A stretch of 64,000 nucleotides of DNA from Oceanobacillus jeddahensis (GCF_000750635.1 NZ_CCDM010000007.1:120497-184496), one strand, 5' to 3'; positions 52,518-61,207 are shown, counted from the stretch's first letter. Notes: generated by a model from the sequence alone, not told the origin. Numbers and translations are program-made.

Positions 52518-53048
52518 TTGTTAAAAAATATAGCATATCTGAAATCTGGAAATGAAAAACAGCGAAAAGTATATAACATGATTGATCAATTACATATAAT
52601 GAAAGATTTACAATCATACTCTCCAACATTATGTGGAACTATACCACTTGGCATAGATACAGCAAGCTCTGATTTAGATATTATTATGGAAGTGCATCAC
52701 CTGCAAGACTTTGTGGAGACGGTATATGATTACTATGGCTATTACTCGGATTTTCGGATCAAGAAAAAGACGATTCGGGGCAAACCGGTTGTAAAAGCAA
52801 ATTTCACTTATGGAGAGTTTGAATTTGAATTATTTGGTCAAGCTCAAGCTGTCACAGACCAGTATGCCTATTTACATATGGTTATTGAGAAATATCTGCT
52901 TGATGAAAATCCGTTGTGGAAAAATAAAATTATTGCATTAAAAGAAAAAGGACTTAAAACGGAGCAGGCATTTTGCGATATGCTTGGGTTAACTGGAGAT
53001 CCTTATAAAGCTTTAATTGATTATGGACGGGGGAGACAAATCATTTAA
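52518..53048 (+). CDS. DUF4269 protein (nucleotidyltransferase-fold)
   Basis: 176 aa, TTG start after GTGAGGAAAT. The centre shows a nucleotidyltransferase-like pattern: GTIPLGIDTASSDLDIIME (residues ~39-57), resembling the G[ST]..[GS]..[SD]DLD metal site, followed by ELFGQ near residue 112. This suggests a minimal nucleotidyltransferase, but no substrate is known for DUF4269. It is monocistronic and divergent from the UPF0316 gene. Confidence 0.75.
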   Translation: MLKNIAYLKSGNEKQRKVYNMIDQLHIMKDLQSYSPTLCGTIPLGIDTASSDLDIIMEVHHLQDFVETVYDYYGYYSDFRIKKKTIRGKPVVKANFTYGEFEFELFGQAQAVTDQYAYLHMVIEKYLLDENPLWKNKIIALKEKGLKTEQAFCDMLGLTGDPYKALIDYGRGRQII

Positions 53049-53231
53049 GGCTTATCAGAAGCGGATTTCATTTCCTGATGAATCATGCGGATATCCTTTA
53101 TCAATATAAAAAGAAGGATACTTTTCTCCTTCTTTTTATACGATACAGCTATTCTTTTACGCAATAACCTTTGAATATCCTACAATTTAGCGGAACTAAA
53201 AGTTTTAAACCTGCATTAGAAATCTAGTTTC

Positions 53232-53789
53232 CTAGAATCCTCTCAATCTCTTTCGCAATGCCTTCCTCCAAATAATCCCCAAATCGGTACAATGAAACAA
53301 TTCATCTGCACTCCATAAATTATCACGGTCTAAATACATAATTTCGTTACACGACGCAATAGACCATTGTGGGTTTGGGCGCTCAATCAATTGCAAATCT
53401 TTCTCCGGCTGAATTTTACCTTCCTCCAGCACACGAAAATACCAGCCTGTTTTTAATCCATTTTCCATTTCCCGCTGTGATACCTTTCCTGGCTGGGATA
53501 CCTGAATGGTTGCTTGTCCTATCTGGTAAATATCACCAATAAAAACGGAATACTCATCCATTTCCAGCACTGAGAAATTTTCTTTTTTTTCGCCTGCACG
53601 TTCTGTAAATAACTTATCTGTATCTGCTTCATTATAATGTTTGATAGGAAAAGCAAAAATACTTTTATCAAAGATAGCTTTCTTTTTTTCCGGATTCTCT
53701 TTAGCAAACCCTAATCTCGATAAAAACATCGCCTTCTTTATCTCATTCTGTTTTTGATTAAAAATCCTATGTACAAATGGTTCTTCCAT
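53232..53789 (-). CDS. MOSC-domain protein (YiiM/YflK-like), atypical
   Basis: 185 aa. The segment VFIGDIYQIGQATIQVSQPGKVSQREMENGLKTGWYFRVLEEG (80-123) aligns with the MOSC core of YiiM-type proteins. The Cys normally following QPR.PC is replaced here (QPGKVSQ), and the N-terminal half is short. MOSC domains bind the molybdenum cofactor or carry out sulfur chemistry via that Cys, so this copy may have lost or changed that function. The start has AAGGTGA 4-5 nt upstream. Confidence 0.7.
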   Translation of the reverse strand: MEEPFVHRIFNQKQNEIKKAMFLSRLGFAKENPEKKKAIFDKSIFAFPIKHYNEADTDKLFTERAGEKKENFSVLEMDEYSVFIGDIYQIGQATIQVSQPGKVSQREMENGLKTGWYFRVLEEGKIQPEKDLQLIERPNPQWSIASCNEIMYLDRDNLWSADELFHCTDLGIIWRKALRKRLRGF

Positions 53790-53954
53790 AATGTCACCTT
53801 ATTTCTTATACTTTTTACGCTAGCATTTTATACAACATCAACATACTTCTCCGGAAAATAACCTTTTCTAATATGTAAAAACACGGAAGTATGTTATATT
53901 AATTTCATTCTACAAATTATCGTGATATTTGAAAAGCCCCAAGGAGGAAGTAAC

Positions 53955-54479
53955 ATGACAATACAAAAAGCAACATTTGCCGGCGGCTGTTTCTGGTGTA
54001 TGGTAAAGCCTTTTGATCAATGGAACGGCGTACATCAAGTAATATCCGGTTATACCGGTGGACATATAGAGAATCCTGCTTATGAACAGGTCAAGCAAGG
54101 GAATACGGGACATTATGAAGCTGTGGAAATTACGTATGATGATTCCGTGATTAATTATCAAACCATTCTCGATCTGTACTGGCCGCAAATCGATCCGACA
54201 GATCCAGACGGTCAATTTCAAGACAGAGGCGAACAATATCGGACAGCCATCTTTTATCATAATGAAGAACAAAAAGAGCTTGCTGAAAAATCAAAGCAGA
54301 TACTTGCCGAGAGCGGACGGTTCGCTAAACCGATTGTAACAGAAATTAAAGCAGCCGCTGTTTTTTACCCTGCAGAAGATTATCATCAAGATTTTTATAA
54401 AAAAAGCAAGACAGAATATGAAGAAGATCGTGCGAAATCAGGCAGAGATGAATTTATCGCAGAAAATTGGCAAGCATAA
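53955..54479 (+). CDS. msrA: Peptide methionine (S)-S-oxide reductase MsrA
   Basis: 174 aa. Repairs methionine sulfoxide in proteins. The catalytic Cys12 is in GGCFWC; YTGGHIENPAYEQV, GHYEAVEITYD and DQGR-like QFQDRGEQYRTAIFY follow as usual. No C-terminal MsrB domain is fused. The ATG after AAGGAGG is chosen; the 11-codon upstream extension has no site. Confidence 0.95.
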   Translation: MTIQKATFAGGCFWCMVKPFDQWNGVHQVISGYTGGHIENPAYEQVKQGNTGHYEAVEITYDDSVINYQTILDLYWPQIDPTDPDGQFQDRGEQYRTAIFYHNEEQKELAEKSKQILAESGRFAKPIVTEIKAAAVFYPAEDYHQDFYKKSKTEYEEDRAKSGRDEFIAENWQA

Positions 54480-54508
54480 TCTTTACACCTATCTCAGGAG
54501 GTATTCCA

Positions 54509-54952
54509 TTGACCAGACAACTTATCGTTACAGAAGAAATCGCCATCAACGCAAGTTCAGAAAAAGTATGGGAAGTATTAACGCTTCCTAAATATGTAGC
54601 ACAATGGGACGAACTGCCCGAGGATTATCCTAAAGAGCCGATGACTGCAGGCAGCAAGGTAGTTTGGGATTTACCAAACGGGGAGCAATCTATTACAACG
54701 ATTATAAAGGCAGAAGCAGAAAAAGAGCTAATCATTGATTTACATGGGACAGGTTGGAAAATCAAACCGGAACAGGGAGAAGTCGCTTATCGTTATTTAT
54801 TAGAAAAGCTGGAGAACGGCACAAAACTATTTATCGAAATTGGCAACTTTGCACTTTTAGACCAGGGAGAAGCCTATTATGAAGCTTCCGTGGAATTTGC
54901 TGAAGCGTCTTCCAAAATAATAAAAGCTTTAGCTGAAAACAAAATACAATAA
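54509..54952 (+). CDS. SRPBCC-family (AHSA1/CoxG-like) lipid-binding-fold protein
   Basis: 147 aa, TTG start behind CAGGAGG. The SRPBCC pattern EEIAINASSEKVWEVLTLPKYVAQWDELPEDY opens it, and YYEASVEFAEASSKIIKALAENK forms the C-terminal helix. Its first codons lie 29 bp after msrA, so it may be co-transcribed. The ligand is unknown. Confidence 0.8.
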   Translation: MTRQLIVTEEIAINASSEKVWEVLTLPKYVAQWDELPEDYPKEPMTAGSKVVWDLPNGEQSITTIIKAEAEKELIIDLHGTGWKIKPEQGEVAYRYLLEKLENGTKLFIEIGNFALLDQGEAYYEASVEFAEASSKIIKALAENKIQ

Positions 54953-54956
54953 AATG

Positions 54957-55106
54957 AAACTTCACTCAGTGGGAGTTTTCGTTCTTCTCCCACTGAGTTA
55001 GCCTAAGTGATTCAGGGAGTTAGCGTCCGTTATCTCCCGCCTAAATAAATTTATTTTTACGCTTTATTTTGAGACGGGAGTTTTACGGACGGTTCTCCGT
55101 GATAAA
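54957..55106. repeat. Repeat family C, copy 3 (most complete)
   Basis: 150 bp, inverted relative to copies 1 and 2. It shows two stems: ACTCAGTGGGAG/CTCCCACTGAGT (perfect, 54964-54996) and the long AGCGTCCGTTATCTCCCGCC pairing with the downstream GACGGGAG..ACGGACGG stretch. It lies between the SRPBCC and GNAT genes. It matches copy 1 over nearly its full length. Confidence 0.8.
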
Positions 55107-55175
55107 TCGATGAAGAGACCTAATAACGGACATGTTGGAAGGTCTCTTTTTTTAAAAATAGGGAAGGAGTAAACA

Positions 55176-55766
55176 ATGAAAATAAGAACATATACACCAG
55201 CTGATGAAAAAGGGTGGCTTCAATGCCGAATTCTCGCATTTTTAGAAACCGCTTATTTTGATAATGTCTTGCGGGAAAAAGAAACATATAAATACCCTGC
55301 TATTGAACTTGTGGCAGAAGTTGATGGAAAAATTGCCGGCCTGATCGACATCGAATATGAAGTGGAGGAAGGTACCGTTTGCTCAGATGGCAGCGGATTA
55401 GGAGGTATGATTTGGCATATTGCCGTACATCCTGATTATTCCCGGCAAGGTATTGGCAGCGCGCTTTTAATAGAAGCTGAAAAACATGCGAGAATGAAAA
55501 ACCTTAATCGGCTTGAAGCGTGGACCCGTGATGATAAATGGGTTCAAAGCTGGTATGAAAAGATGGGTTTCACACCTGTTGATTCGTATTATCATATCTA
55601 TTTCGAAGGAGAAGAAATAAAAAATCACTTTCACTCTACAACAGACCGGCTCTCCCTTCTATCTGCTTTTGCACATTACACCAGGGAAAATCTTGACCCA
55701 TTCGCTGACGTTAAAAGAAAACATCAATGTGTCTGTTATGTCAAAACATTAGCTAATGCCTATTAA
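55176..55766 (+). CDS. GNAT family N-acetyltransferase
   Basis: 196 aa. The acetyl-CoA site is WHIAVHPDYSRQGIGSALLIEAE (about 86-108), with WYEKMGFTP near residue 129. A C-terminal extension of about 50 residues with two cysteines (HQCVCYVK) is beyond the normal GNAT core. The start follows GGAAGGAG at 7 nt. Substrate unknown. Confidence 0.88.
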   Translation: MKIRTYTPADEKGWLQCRILAFLETAYFDNVLREKETYKYPAIELVAEVDGKIAGLIDIEYEVEEGTVCSDGSGLGGMIWHIAVHPDYSRQGIGSALLIEAEKHARMKNLNRLEAWTRDDKWVQSWYEKMGFTPVDSYYHIYFEGEEIKNHFHSTTDRLSLLSAFAHYTRENLDPFADVKRKHQCVCYVKTLANAY

Positions 55767-55792
55767 AAGGGAGCACACTCCCTTTTAATAGG
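55759..55792. terminator. Bidirectional terminator between GNAT and amidotransferase genes
   Basis: A perfect 15-bp stem, CCTATTAAAAGGGAG/CTCCCTTTTAATAGG, with a 4-nt loop. It includes the GNAT stop codon and abuts the convergent gene's stop. Confidence 0.85.
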
Positions 55793-56506
55793 CTATTTTC
55801 CCTTACATGCTTGAATGAAACCTTGATAAATATTTCGTGAAGGATCATCGGAAAGATTAATCAGCCCTTCAGGATGCCATTGCACTCCTAATACAAATCG
55901 ATGTATTTTACTTTCAAAAGCTTCCATCACGCCATCTTCCGCCGTAGCAGAAACCATAAAATTTTCCGCAAGAGAACGATTTGCCTGATGATGATAACTG
56001 TTCACCATCATTTTTTCTGTCTGCACTAATTTTCCCAATAGAGTCGAAGGTGTTATTTTAATAGAATGCGAACGATGATGAAAAGCTGCTTTTTGGGTAT
56101 GCTGAATCAACTGATCAGGATATTGCGAATCTAAATCCTGATACATGGTTCCGCCAGTAACAACATTTAAAATTTGGCATCCTCTGCAAACACCCAGTAT
56201 TGGCTTATCCTTTTCTAAAAAATAAGAGATAACTTCCTTCTCCAAACGATCTCTTTCTGGAATGATTTTACCTAGATGAGGGTGCGGTTCTTCCTGAAAT
56301 AAAGATGGGTCAATATCATAACCTCCAGGAAGGTAGAGACCATCTAATTTATCAAGCAATGCAGCAATCTCCTGATAATCATCATAATACGGCAGAATGA
56401 CTGGAATACCACCAGCTTGTTCAATAGCTCTTACATTTCGAAGATTCATCTTATATTCCATTCCTGCCACTTCCATCGATGCTGTTAGACCAATAACCGG
56501 TTTCAT
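55793..56506 (-). CDS. Class I glutamine amidotransferase-like hydrolase (PuuD-type)
   Basis: 237 aa. The nucleophile Cys is in LGVCRGCQILNV (about residue 107), and the His/Glu are in GVQWHPEG near residue 213. MKPVIGLTASMEVAGM and LPGGYDIDPSLF are as in gamma-glutamyl-GABA hydrolases (Peptidase_C26). It may cleave gamma-glutamyl amines in polyamine degradation, although no other put genes are nearby. The ATG after AAGGAGGCAATGAG is used. Confidence 0.88.
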   Translation of the reverse strand: MKPVIGLTASMEVAGMEYKMNLRNVRAIEQAGGIPVILPYYDDYQEIAALLDKLDGLYLPGGYDIDPSLFQEEPHPHLGKIIPERDRLEKEVISYFLEKDKPILGVCRGCQILNVVTGGTMYQDLDSQYPDQLIQHTQKAAFHHRSHSIKITPSTLLGKLVQTEKMMVNSYHHQANRSLAENFMVSATAEDGVMEAFESKIHRFVLGVQWHPEGLINLSDDPSRNIYQGFIQACKGK

Positions 56507-56743
56507 CTCATTGCCTCCTTGTATATTTTTTATGAAGAAACCAAGAACAATCATGATTCCGTCATGCATTGAAATTAATTGAAGAAAACTTTTTGCTTCC
56601 GTCCGCATTAACAGGTTAAAAACATTGAGGAGATATAGCGAATGGAGGTAAACGAAAGCTTCAGAACAAGACCTGGTAAAAATCAAGCTGACTTATATTT
56701 TTGATAATGAAAAGTTGCAGGATCTCAAGATTTTAACCATCAT
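56507..56743. other. Upstream region of the amidotransferase gene
   Basis: No gene is supported. A plus-strand 20-codon frame (ATG at 56642 after GAGGAGATATAGCGA, reading MEVNESFRTRPGKNQADLYF) has a good ribosome-binding site but is too short to judge. CTCAAGATTTT at 56724 is mirrored by AAAATCTTGAG beyond the far end of repeat B copy 3. Confidence 0.35.
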
Positions 56744-57453
56744 TCAACTTTCGCACTTTAAAAAGAAACTTCATTTCTATAGAAATAGGAGTTGATCGTT
56801 CCTTTGAAAACTTCCTTGCTAAAGAATAGCAGGTGAGGTGTATAGCACCGCTGTGGCGGACCGTTTTGCTTTCCGACGTACAGGACGTACTAGTGCAGAC
56901 GTTGCAACAGGACGTTGCGACTTTAGTCTGCCTAGGGGCACGCTCTTCAGCTAACTTTTGCCAAGAAGAACGCTTGGCAAAAGTGGATCTTCAGATGGTG
57001 CTGATCCCACAGGAGTCAAAACGGTCCGCCTCCGCTAGTTAGGTGTTCTATATGTGAAAAAGCTGAACAAATAAAAGGTAGTTCAGACAGAAAAGATTTT
57101 TCGTAGTGCATGGTAAAAATGTTCAGCAATGATTACTTTTTATGCATGAAAGTTATTCTTGATGTTAATTATCTATGCTGTCCTGATTCGAACTGCTAAA
57201 CCAGCTATTTGAAATAACGGAATGATCGTGTCATCAAGCGATAGATATACTATTTCGTCCAACCCAACAAGATGTTATTTCATTCTTTCGCTGTAGAATC
57301 CTAATTAAGCGGAGTGGTTGGACGGAGCGGAAGCTATACACTATCATTCGTTCAAAAAAAGCTGATTTAACTAAAAAGCAAGCATAATAAAGAAGAACTT
57401 GATAATTCTGAAACAGCAAGATATATATGCTTATTCTTAGGTGCAATAGTTGA
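56744..57453. repeat. Repeat family B, copy 3 (largest, 710 bp)
   Basis: Ends TCAACTTTCGCACTTTAA and its imperfect inverted copy TAGGTGCAATAGTTGA. From the left it contains CGGACCGTTTTGCTTTCC, then a nested stem-loop (outer GCAGAC/GTCTGC at 56895-56900 and 56926-56931; inner GCAAC/GTTGC), then the perfect ACTTTTGCCAAG/CTTGGCAAAAGT hairpin. A region matching copy 1 inverted follows. Short frames inside differ between copies and are not genes. Confidence 0.8.
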
Positions 57454-57491
57454 GATCATAATAAATTCAAAATCTTGAGGTTAAATGAAAA

Positions 57492-57531
57492 ATCAAGGTC
57501 CTCTGTCAACATAATATGAAAGGACCTTGAT
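57492..57531 (-). terminator. Terminator after the DUF1307 lipoprotein gene
   Basis: An 11-bp perfect stem ATCAAGGTCCT/AGGACCTTGAT with an 18-nt loop and TTTTTC on the minus strand, 46 bp past the stop. Confidence 0.75.
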
Positions 57532-57576
57532 CTCTATCTTCATTATTTATATTTCTTTATTTGTTCATGATACCTT

Positions 57577-58263
57577 CTACTCAACAATTTCATAGCCTTG
57601 AGTTTGTAATAACTGGACTGATTGCTGCAGACTCACGCCTTGGCTTAAGTCTCCTCCATCAAATTCAGCTCCTGTTAATTGACTTACTTCTTCTGCGTCA
57701 GCTTCTTCATAATTTACCGTTAAACTTTCAACAACTTTATCATCCAAGTATTCAAATTCATGGGTTACCCCTTCAATTCCTTCATATTCTTCTGTATAGC
57801 CACCCATGATTTCTTCTGCTTCTTCTTGATTAGTCGCTCCTATTGTTTCATAAGGTATCTCATTGTCTGCAGTCTGTTCATAAACCATGTCACCATCTGC
57901 TTTATAAGTAAGTTTTACAATAACACCAGATTCCTCTAATTGAAGTGTTATCGTATTTTCACCATTTGGATCAAAGTCAAAATCTTGAGATTCTGCAGAT
58001 GCATCATTTTCAGCGTCTGCATCCTCCTCTGAACCTGTAATTGACCCTTCTTCATCGGCGTCATTTTCTTCTGTTGCAGCAGCATCTTCCTCAGCATCTG
58101 CACTTTCGTCAGCCTCATTTTCATCTTCGGCATCATCATCTGTTGTTTCTTCTGCAGTATCATTATCATTCGTGTCTTCATCGTCATTCGAATCATCCGA
58201 TCCACAAGCAACCAATACAACACTAAGGAGTAATGCAAAACATAGCATTAGCCATTTTTTCAT
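57577..58263 (-). CDS. YehR-like DUF1307 lipoprotein with acidic linker
   Basis: 228 aa. Lipoprotein signal peptide with lipobox LVAC (lipidated C20). Residues about 21-95 are an Asp/Glu/Asn/Ala-rich, very acidic low-complexity linker. The DUF1307 domain follows (GENTITLQLEESGVIVKLTYKADGDMVYEQ to the end). A lipid-anchored surface domain on a flexible acidic tether fits a halotolerant organism. Function unknown. The ATG behind AAAGGAAG is chosen. Confidence 0.85.
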   Translation of the reverse strand: MKKWLMLCFALLLSVVLVACGSDDSNDDEDTNDNDTAEETTDDDAEDENEADESADAEEDAAATEENDADEEGSITGSEEDADAENDASAESQDFDFDPNGENTITLQLEESGVIVKLTYKADGDMVYEQTADNEIPYETIGATNQEEAEEIMGGYTEEYEGIEGVTHEFEYLDDKVVESLTVNYEEADAEEVSQLTGAEFDGGDLSQGVSLQQSVQLLQTQGYEIVE

Positions 58264-58642
58264 ATCTGCTCTTCCTTTCTCTTCAGTAGTTAATAATAGC
58301 ATTTTTCACTATTCCACAATCATAAGAAAATTCAAACTGGTTTACAATAGGTCCAAAGCTATAAATTCATCTGTTCTGATTCATATCATTTTTTAAAATT
58401 AAACCATTTTTCCTATCCAGCAAATTTTCTAACCTCAAGCTACTTTTATACAGTACCATAGTCAATTCATCAATCAGAAAAATCAGGAAATAATTCTTTT
58501 TTCCTAGTAATATTAAAAATTTGATTTTACAAAGTCTTCAGGTAATATCTTTACTTAAGCCGCAGGGAGCTTAGTTCATGTTTCTTAAAACGCAAAAAGC
58601 ATAGAAATCCTCCTCCATGCTTTAACTGATATTATCCTTAAC
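58264..58642. other. Gap between the lipoprotein and permease genes
   Basis: 380 bp of AT-rich sequence. It should carry the lipoprotein promoter, but no convincing -35/-10 pair, repeat-family match or coding frame is seen. Confidence 0.4.
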
Positions 58643-58676
58643 AAAAATAGTGACTCCTGCCGAAGTCACTATTTTT
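58643..58676 (-). terminator. Terminator after the purine permease gene
   Basis: A perfect 13-bp stem AAAAATAGTGACT/AGTCACTATTTTT with an 8-nt loop, followed by GTTAAGG on the minus strand. It is 29 bp past the permease stop. Confidence 0.85.
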
Positions 58677-58704
58677 GTTTCCATATCAATATATCCCGAT
58701 TTAT

Positions 58705-60009
58705 TTAAGTCAAAAAGATAAAATACAGCGCAAAGATAACAAATAAGACATACATAATCGGATGAATTTCTTTCGCACGTCCTTTTACAAGCATAGTAAT
58801 CGGATAGAATATAAATCCAATCGCAATACCAGAAGCTATGCTCGCTGTCACCGGCATCATTAGCACGGTAAAAAAGGCTGGTACAGCAATTTCAAATTTA
58901 TCCCAAGGAATATCCTTTAAGCTGCTTGCCATTAAAACACCAACAATAATCAATGCTGGAGCAGTAACCTCATTCGTTACCACACTTAGTAAAGGAGAGA
59001 AAAATAATGCTAATAAGAAGAACAGACCTGTAACAACAGCTGTAAACCCTGAACGTCCACCTACACTTACACCTGAGGTAGACTCTACAAATGAAGTTGT
59101 TGTAGATGTACCGACAGCTGCCCCTACGACACTTGCTGATGCATCTGCGAAGAGTGCTTTACCTGCTCTTGGTAATTTATTATTTTTCATTAATCCTGCT
59201 TTTGTCGCAACCGCAACAAGAGTTCCTGCCGTATCAAAGAAATTCACAAATAAGAATGTCAAAATAACAATCAGCATTTGCATCGTAAAAATCTGATCAA
59301 AATGAATAAAAGCTTGTCCAAATGTCGGAGCTAAGCTTGGTGCACTACTGACAATTCCGCTAAGTCCAGATGGTACTGGAATTAATCCAAAAATCATTCC
59401 AACAATGGAACTAATAATCATTCCATAAAAAATACCTGCTTTCACACCTATCGTAATCAAAATCACAGAAACAGCAATTCCAAAAATAGCTAATAACACG
59501 GGTGGGGATGATAAATCACCAAGTGCAATAATTGTTGATGGATCAGACTGAACAATTTCTGCATTTTTTAAGCCGATAAAAGCGATAAATAAACCAATCC
59601 CGGCTCCAACCGCCTGTTTTAGACTTGGCGGGATGGCATTGATAATAAGTTCACGAATTCCCGTTAAGGTTAAACCAATAAATATAATTCCTGAAGCTAA
59701 AACACCTGCAAGTGCCGTTTCCCACGGAACACCAAAACCAATTACTACGGTATACGTAAAAAATGCATTCAGTCCCATCCCAGGAGCAAGCGCTACCGGG
59801 TATTTGGCAAGAACCCCCATGATAATCGAACCAAAAGCAGCTGCAATTGCCGTTGCAGCAAATACTGCTTCCTGATCCATACCTGCTTCCCCTAAAATAC
59901 TCGGGTTAACAAATAAAATATAAGCCATTGCTAAAAAGGTCGTTAAACCGGCGATAAACTCAGTTCGAAAATTTGTACCCAGTTTTTCAAACTCAAAAAA
60001 TTTACTCAT
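58705..60009 (-). CDS. pbuG: Hypoxanthine/guanine permease, AzgA-like NCS2 family (PbuG-type)
   Basis: 434 aa with 12-14 predicted membrane spans. The family opening GTNFRTEFIAGLTTFLAMAYILFVNPSIL, the APGMGLNAFFTY motif (about 76-87) and the C-terminal GTSTTTSFVESTSGVSVGGRSG segment (about 301-322) are those of AzgA/PbuG proton-coupled purine importers. A guanine riboswitch with terminator lies directly upstream, so uptake is shut off when guanine is plentiful. This supports guanine/hypoxanthine as substrate; PbuO is the alternative paralogue. Confidence 0.9.
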   Translation of the reverse strand: MSKFFEFEKLGTNFRTEFIAGLTTFLAMAYILFVNPSILGEAGMDQEAVFAATAIAAAFGSIIMGVLAKYPVALAPGMGLNAFFTYTVVIGFGVPWETALAGVLASGIIFIGLTLTGIRELIINAIPPSLKQAVGAGIGLFIAFIGLKNAEIVQSDPSTIIALGDLSSPPVLLAIFGIAVSVILITIGVKAGIFYGMIISSIVGMIFGLIPVPSGLSGIVSSAPSLAPTFGQAFIHFDQIFTMQMLIVILTFLFVNFFDTAGTLVAVATKAGLMKNNKLPRAGKALFADASASVVGAAVGTSTTTSFVESTSGVSVGGRSGFTAVVTGLFFLLALFFSPLLSVVTNEVTAPALIIVGVLMASSLKDIPWDKFEIAVPAFFTVLMMPVTASIASGIAIGFIFYPITMLVKGRAKEIHPIMYVLFVIFALYFIFLT

Positions 60010-60124
60010 GAACTTTTTCCTCCATTTTCACAGGAATTTTGTATACTCACTTCGATAGAAAAGCTCCACAATTTTATGTATTCAGCCCTATTATGTACTT
60101 TTAAATAGCGCTTATTCCATAAAA

Positions 60125-60150
60125 AAACTCTTAATATAAATTAAGAGTTT
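60125..60150 (-). terminator. Riboswitch terminator in the pbuG leader
   Basis: A perfect 11-bp stem AAACTCTTAAT/ATTAAGAGTTT with a 4-nt loop and TTTTTTT on the minus strand, 46 nt beyond the aptamer and 115 bp before pbuG. Confidence 0.85.
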
Positions 60151-60195
60151 CTATAGGAACAGCAGATGATAATCTAAAATCAAAATTATTCCCGC

Positions 60196-60261
60196 TGCGT
60201 AGTTAGACCATTTACGGTAGTCTAGTAGAAACTCTGGGCCTTATCCCCGAAATTATACGCA
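60196..60261 (-). ncRNA. Guanine-type purine riboswitch, pbuG leader
   Basis: A 66-nt aptamer. P1 is TGCGTA/TACGCA; conserved parts are ATAAGG, GTTTCTAC and TACCGTAAAT. The specificity base is C (CTAACTACG), indicating guanine/hypoxanthine recognition. The two loop sequences differ from the purE copy, so it is not a recent duplication. Confidence 0.94.
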
Positions 60262-60283
60262 TTTCTATTAATTTCACATTATC

Positions 60284-60312
60284 ATATTACTAATATGCCT
60301 ATTATTTGTCAA
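60284..60312 (-). promoter_or_regulatory. pbuG promoter
   Basis: -35 TTGACA (60307-60312), 17-bp spacer, -10 TAATAT (60284-60289), about 22 bp ahead of the aptamer. A single PurR-like half-site ACACGAACAAA lies just upstream (core 60320-60324), but no inverted partner is in range. Confidence 0.7.
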
Positions 60313-60464
60313 TAAAACACGAACAAAAAACATTGTTGTCACCTTCAATATCCGTTGATAGACATTTTTCGTATTAAAATGCTAAGATATCCATTTGAAA
60401 ATTGAATATTCCAACATTTAATAGTATGATTAAAAATAGAATACTATTGAAGGGAGTCATTAAA

Positions 60465-61142
60465 ATGCGTAGAATCGCTTTGTCTTATCCATTGGGAGTG
60501 GATACACCACGTTTCGCTGAAAATCCACCTGTCAGTATGTGGCCGCAATTTTCTACAGATCGTGGGGATGTATTTAATCAATCCTTCTATTTAGCTATCA
60601 ATCACTGTGGAACACATATGGATGGTGCAAATCATTTTAACCCCGAAGGAAAACAATTATGGGAAAATCCAATTGATACATTTGTTTATGAAAGCGTATT
60701 TGTAGCGGATATTCCGAAATCAGACGATGCGTTAATTACGAAAGAAGATTTAGAAGTTTTTTCTGAACAATTAGCTTCCTGTGATTTAATTATTGTTCGC
60801 ACTGGTTTTTATAAATATCGAGATGATGCTGAACGCTATGGCCAGCATAATCCTGGTTTTACCAAAGATGCCGGAGATTTTCTGATGCAATTTCCAAATA
60901 TAAAAGCTATTGGCATGGATCTCCCATCTGCCGCAGGTGCACAGAATGTTAATCCGCACGGTGTCGAATTCCATCAGTCTGTACTAGGCTTAGGAAGAGA
61001 CGATGATCGTGCTATTTTAATTATTGAAGATATGAAATTAGATGAAGATTTAACTGGGGTTGAACGCGTATATGCCCTCCCGCTTCTTTTAAAAGGGTTA
61101 GATAGCGGACCTTGTACCATTTTAGCCGAGCTTGCAGACTAG
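60465..61142 (+). CDS. Cyclase-family metal hydrolase (kynurenine formamidase-like)
   Basis: 225 aa. The metal motif H-x-GTH-x-D-x3-H is present as HCGTHMDGANH (residues ~49-59), the mark of the PF04199 fold. This group includes kynurenine formamidase and other amide/ester hydrolases. No tryptophan-catabolism genes are nearby, so the substrate is open. The ATG after AAGGGAG is used. Confidence 0.85.
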   Translation: MRRIALSYPLGVDTPRFAENPPVSMWPQFSTDRGDVFNQSFYLAINHCGTHMDGANHFNPEGKQLWENPIDTFVYESVFVADIPKSDDALITKEDLEVFSEQLASCDLIIVRTGFYKYRDDAERYGQHNPGFTKDAGDFLMQFPNIKAIGMDLPSAAGAQNVNPHGVEFHQSVLGLGRDDDRAILIIEDMKLDEDLTGVERVYALPLLLKGLDSGPCTILAELAD

Positions 61143-61146
61143 ACGA

Positions 61147-61182
61147 AAAAGCACCTGTCTAAACTTACAGATAGGTGCTTTT
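61147..61182 (+). terminator. Terminator after the cyclase-family gene
   Basis: A 14-bp stem with one G-U pair, AAAAGCACCTGTCT/AGATAGGTGCTTTT, immediately past the stop. Being nearly symmetric, it could also serve the convergent LOG gene. Confidence 0.8.
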
Positions 61183-61207
61183 GACTTAACCTGCTCACCA
61201 AATTTTC

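Noticed and set aside
58041..58226. His/Leu-rich plus-strand frame over the lipoprotein gene
   Set aside because: It is the antisense of the GAT/GAA-rich acidic linker and a compositional artefact.
60320..60324. PurR box upstream of pbuG
   Set aside because: Only one CGAAC core was found; the inverted partner at the expected distance is missing, so PurR control is not claimed.
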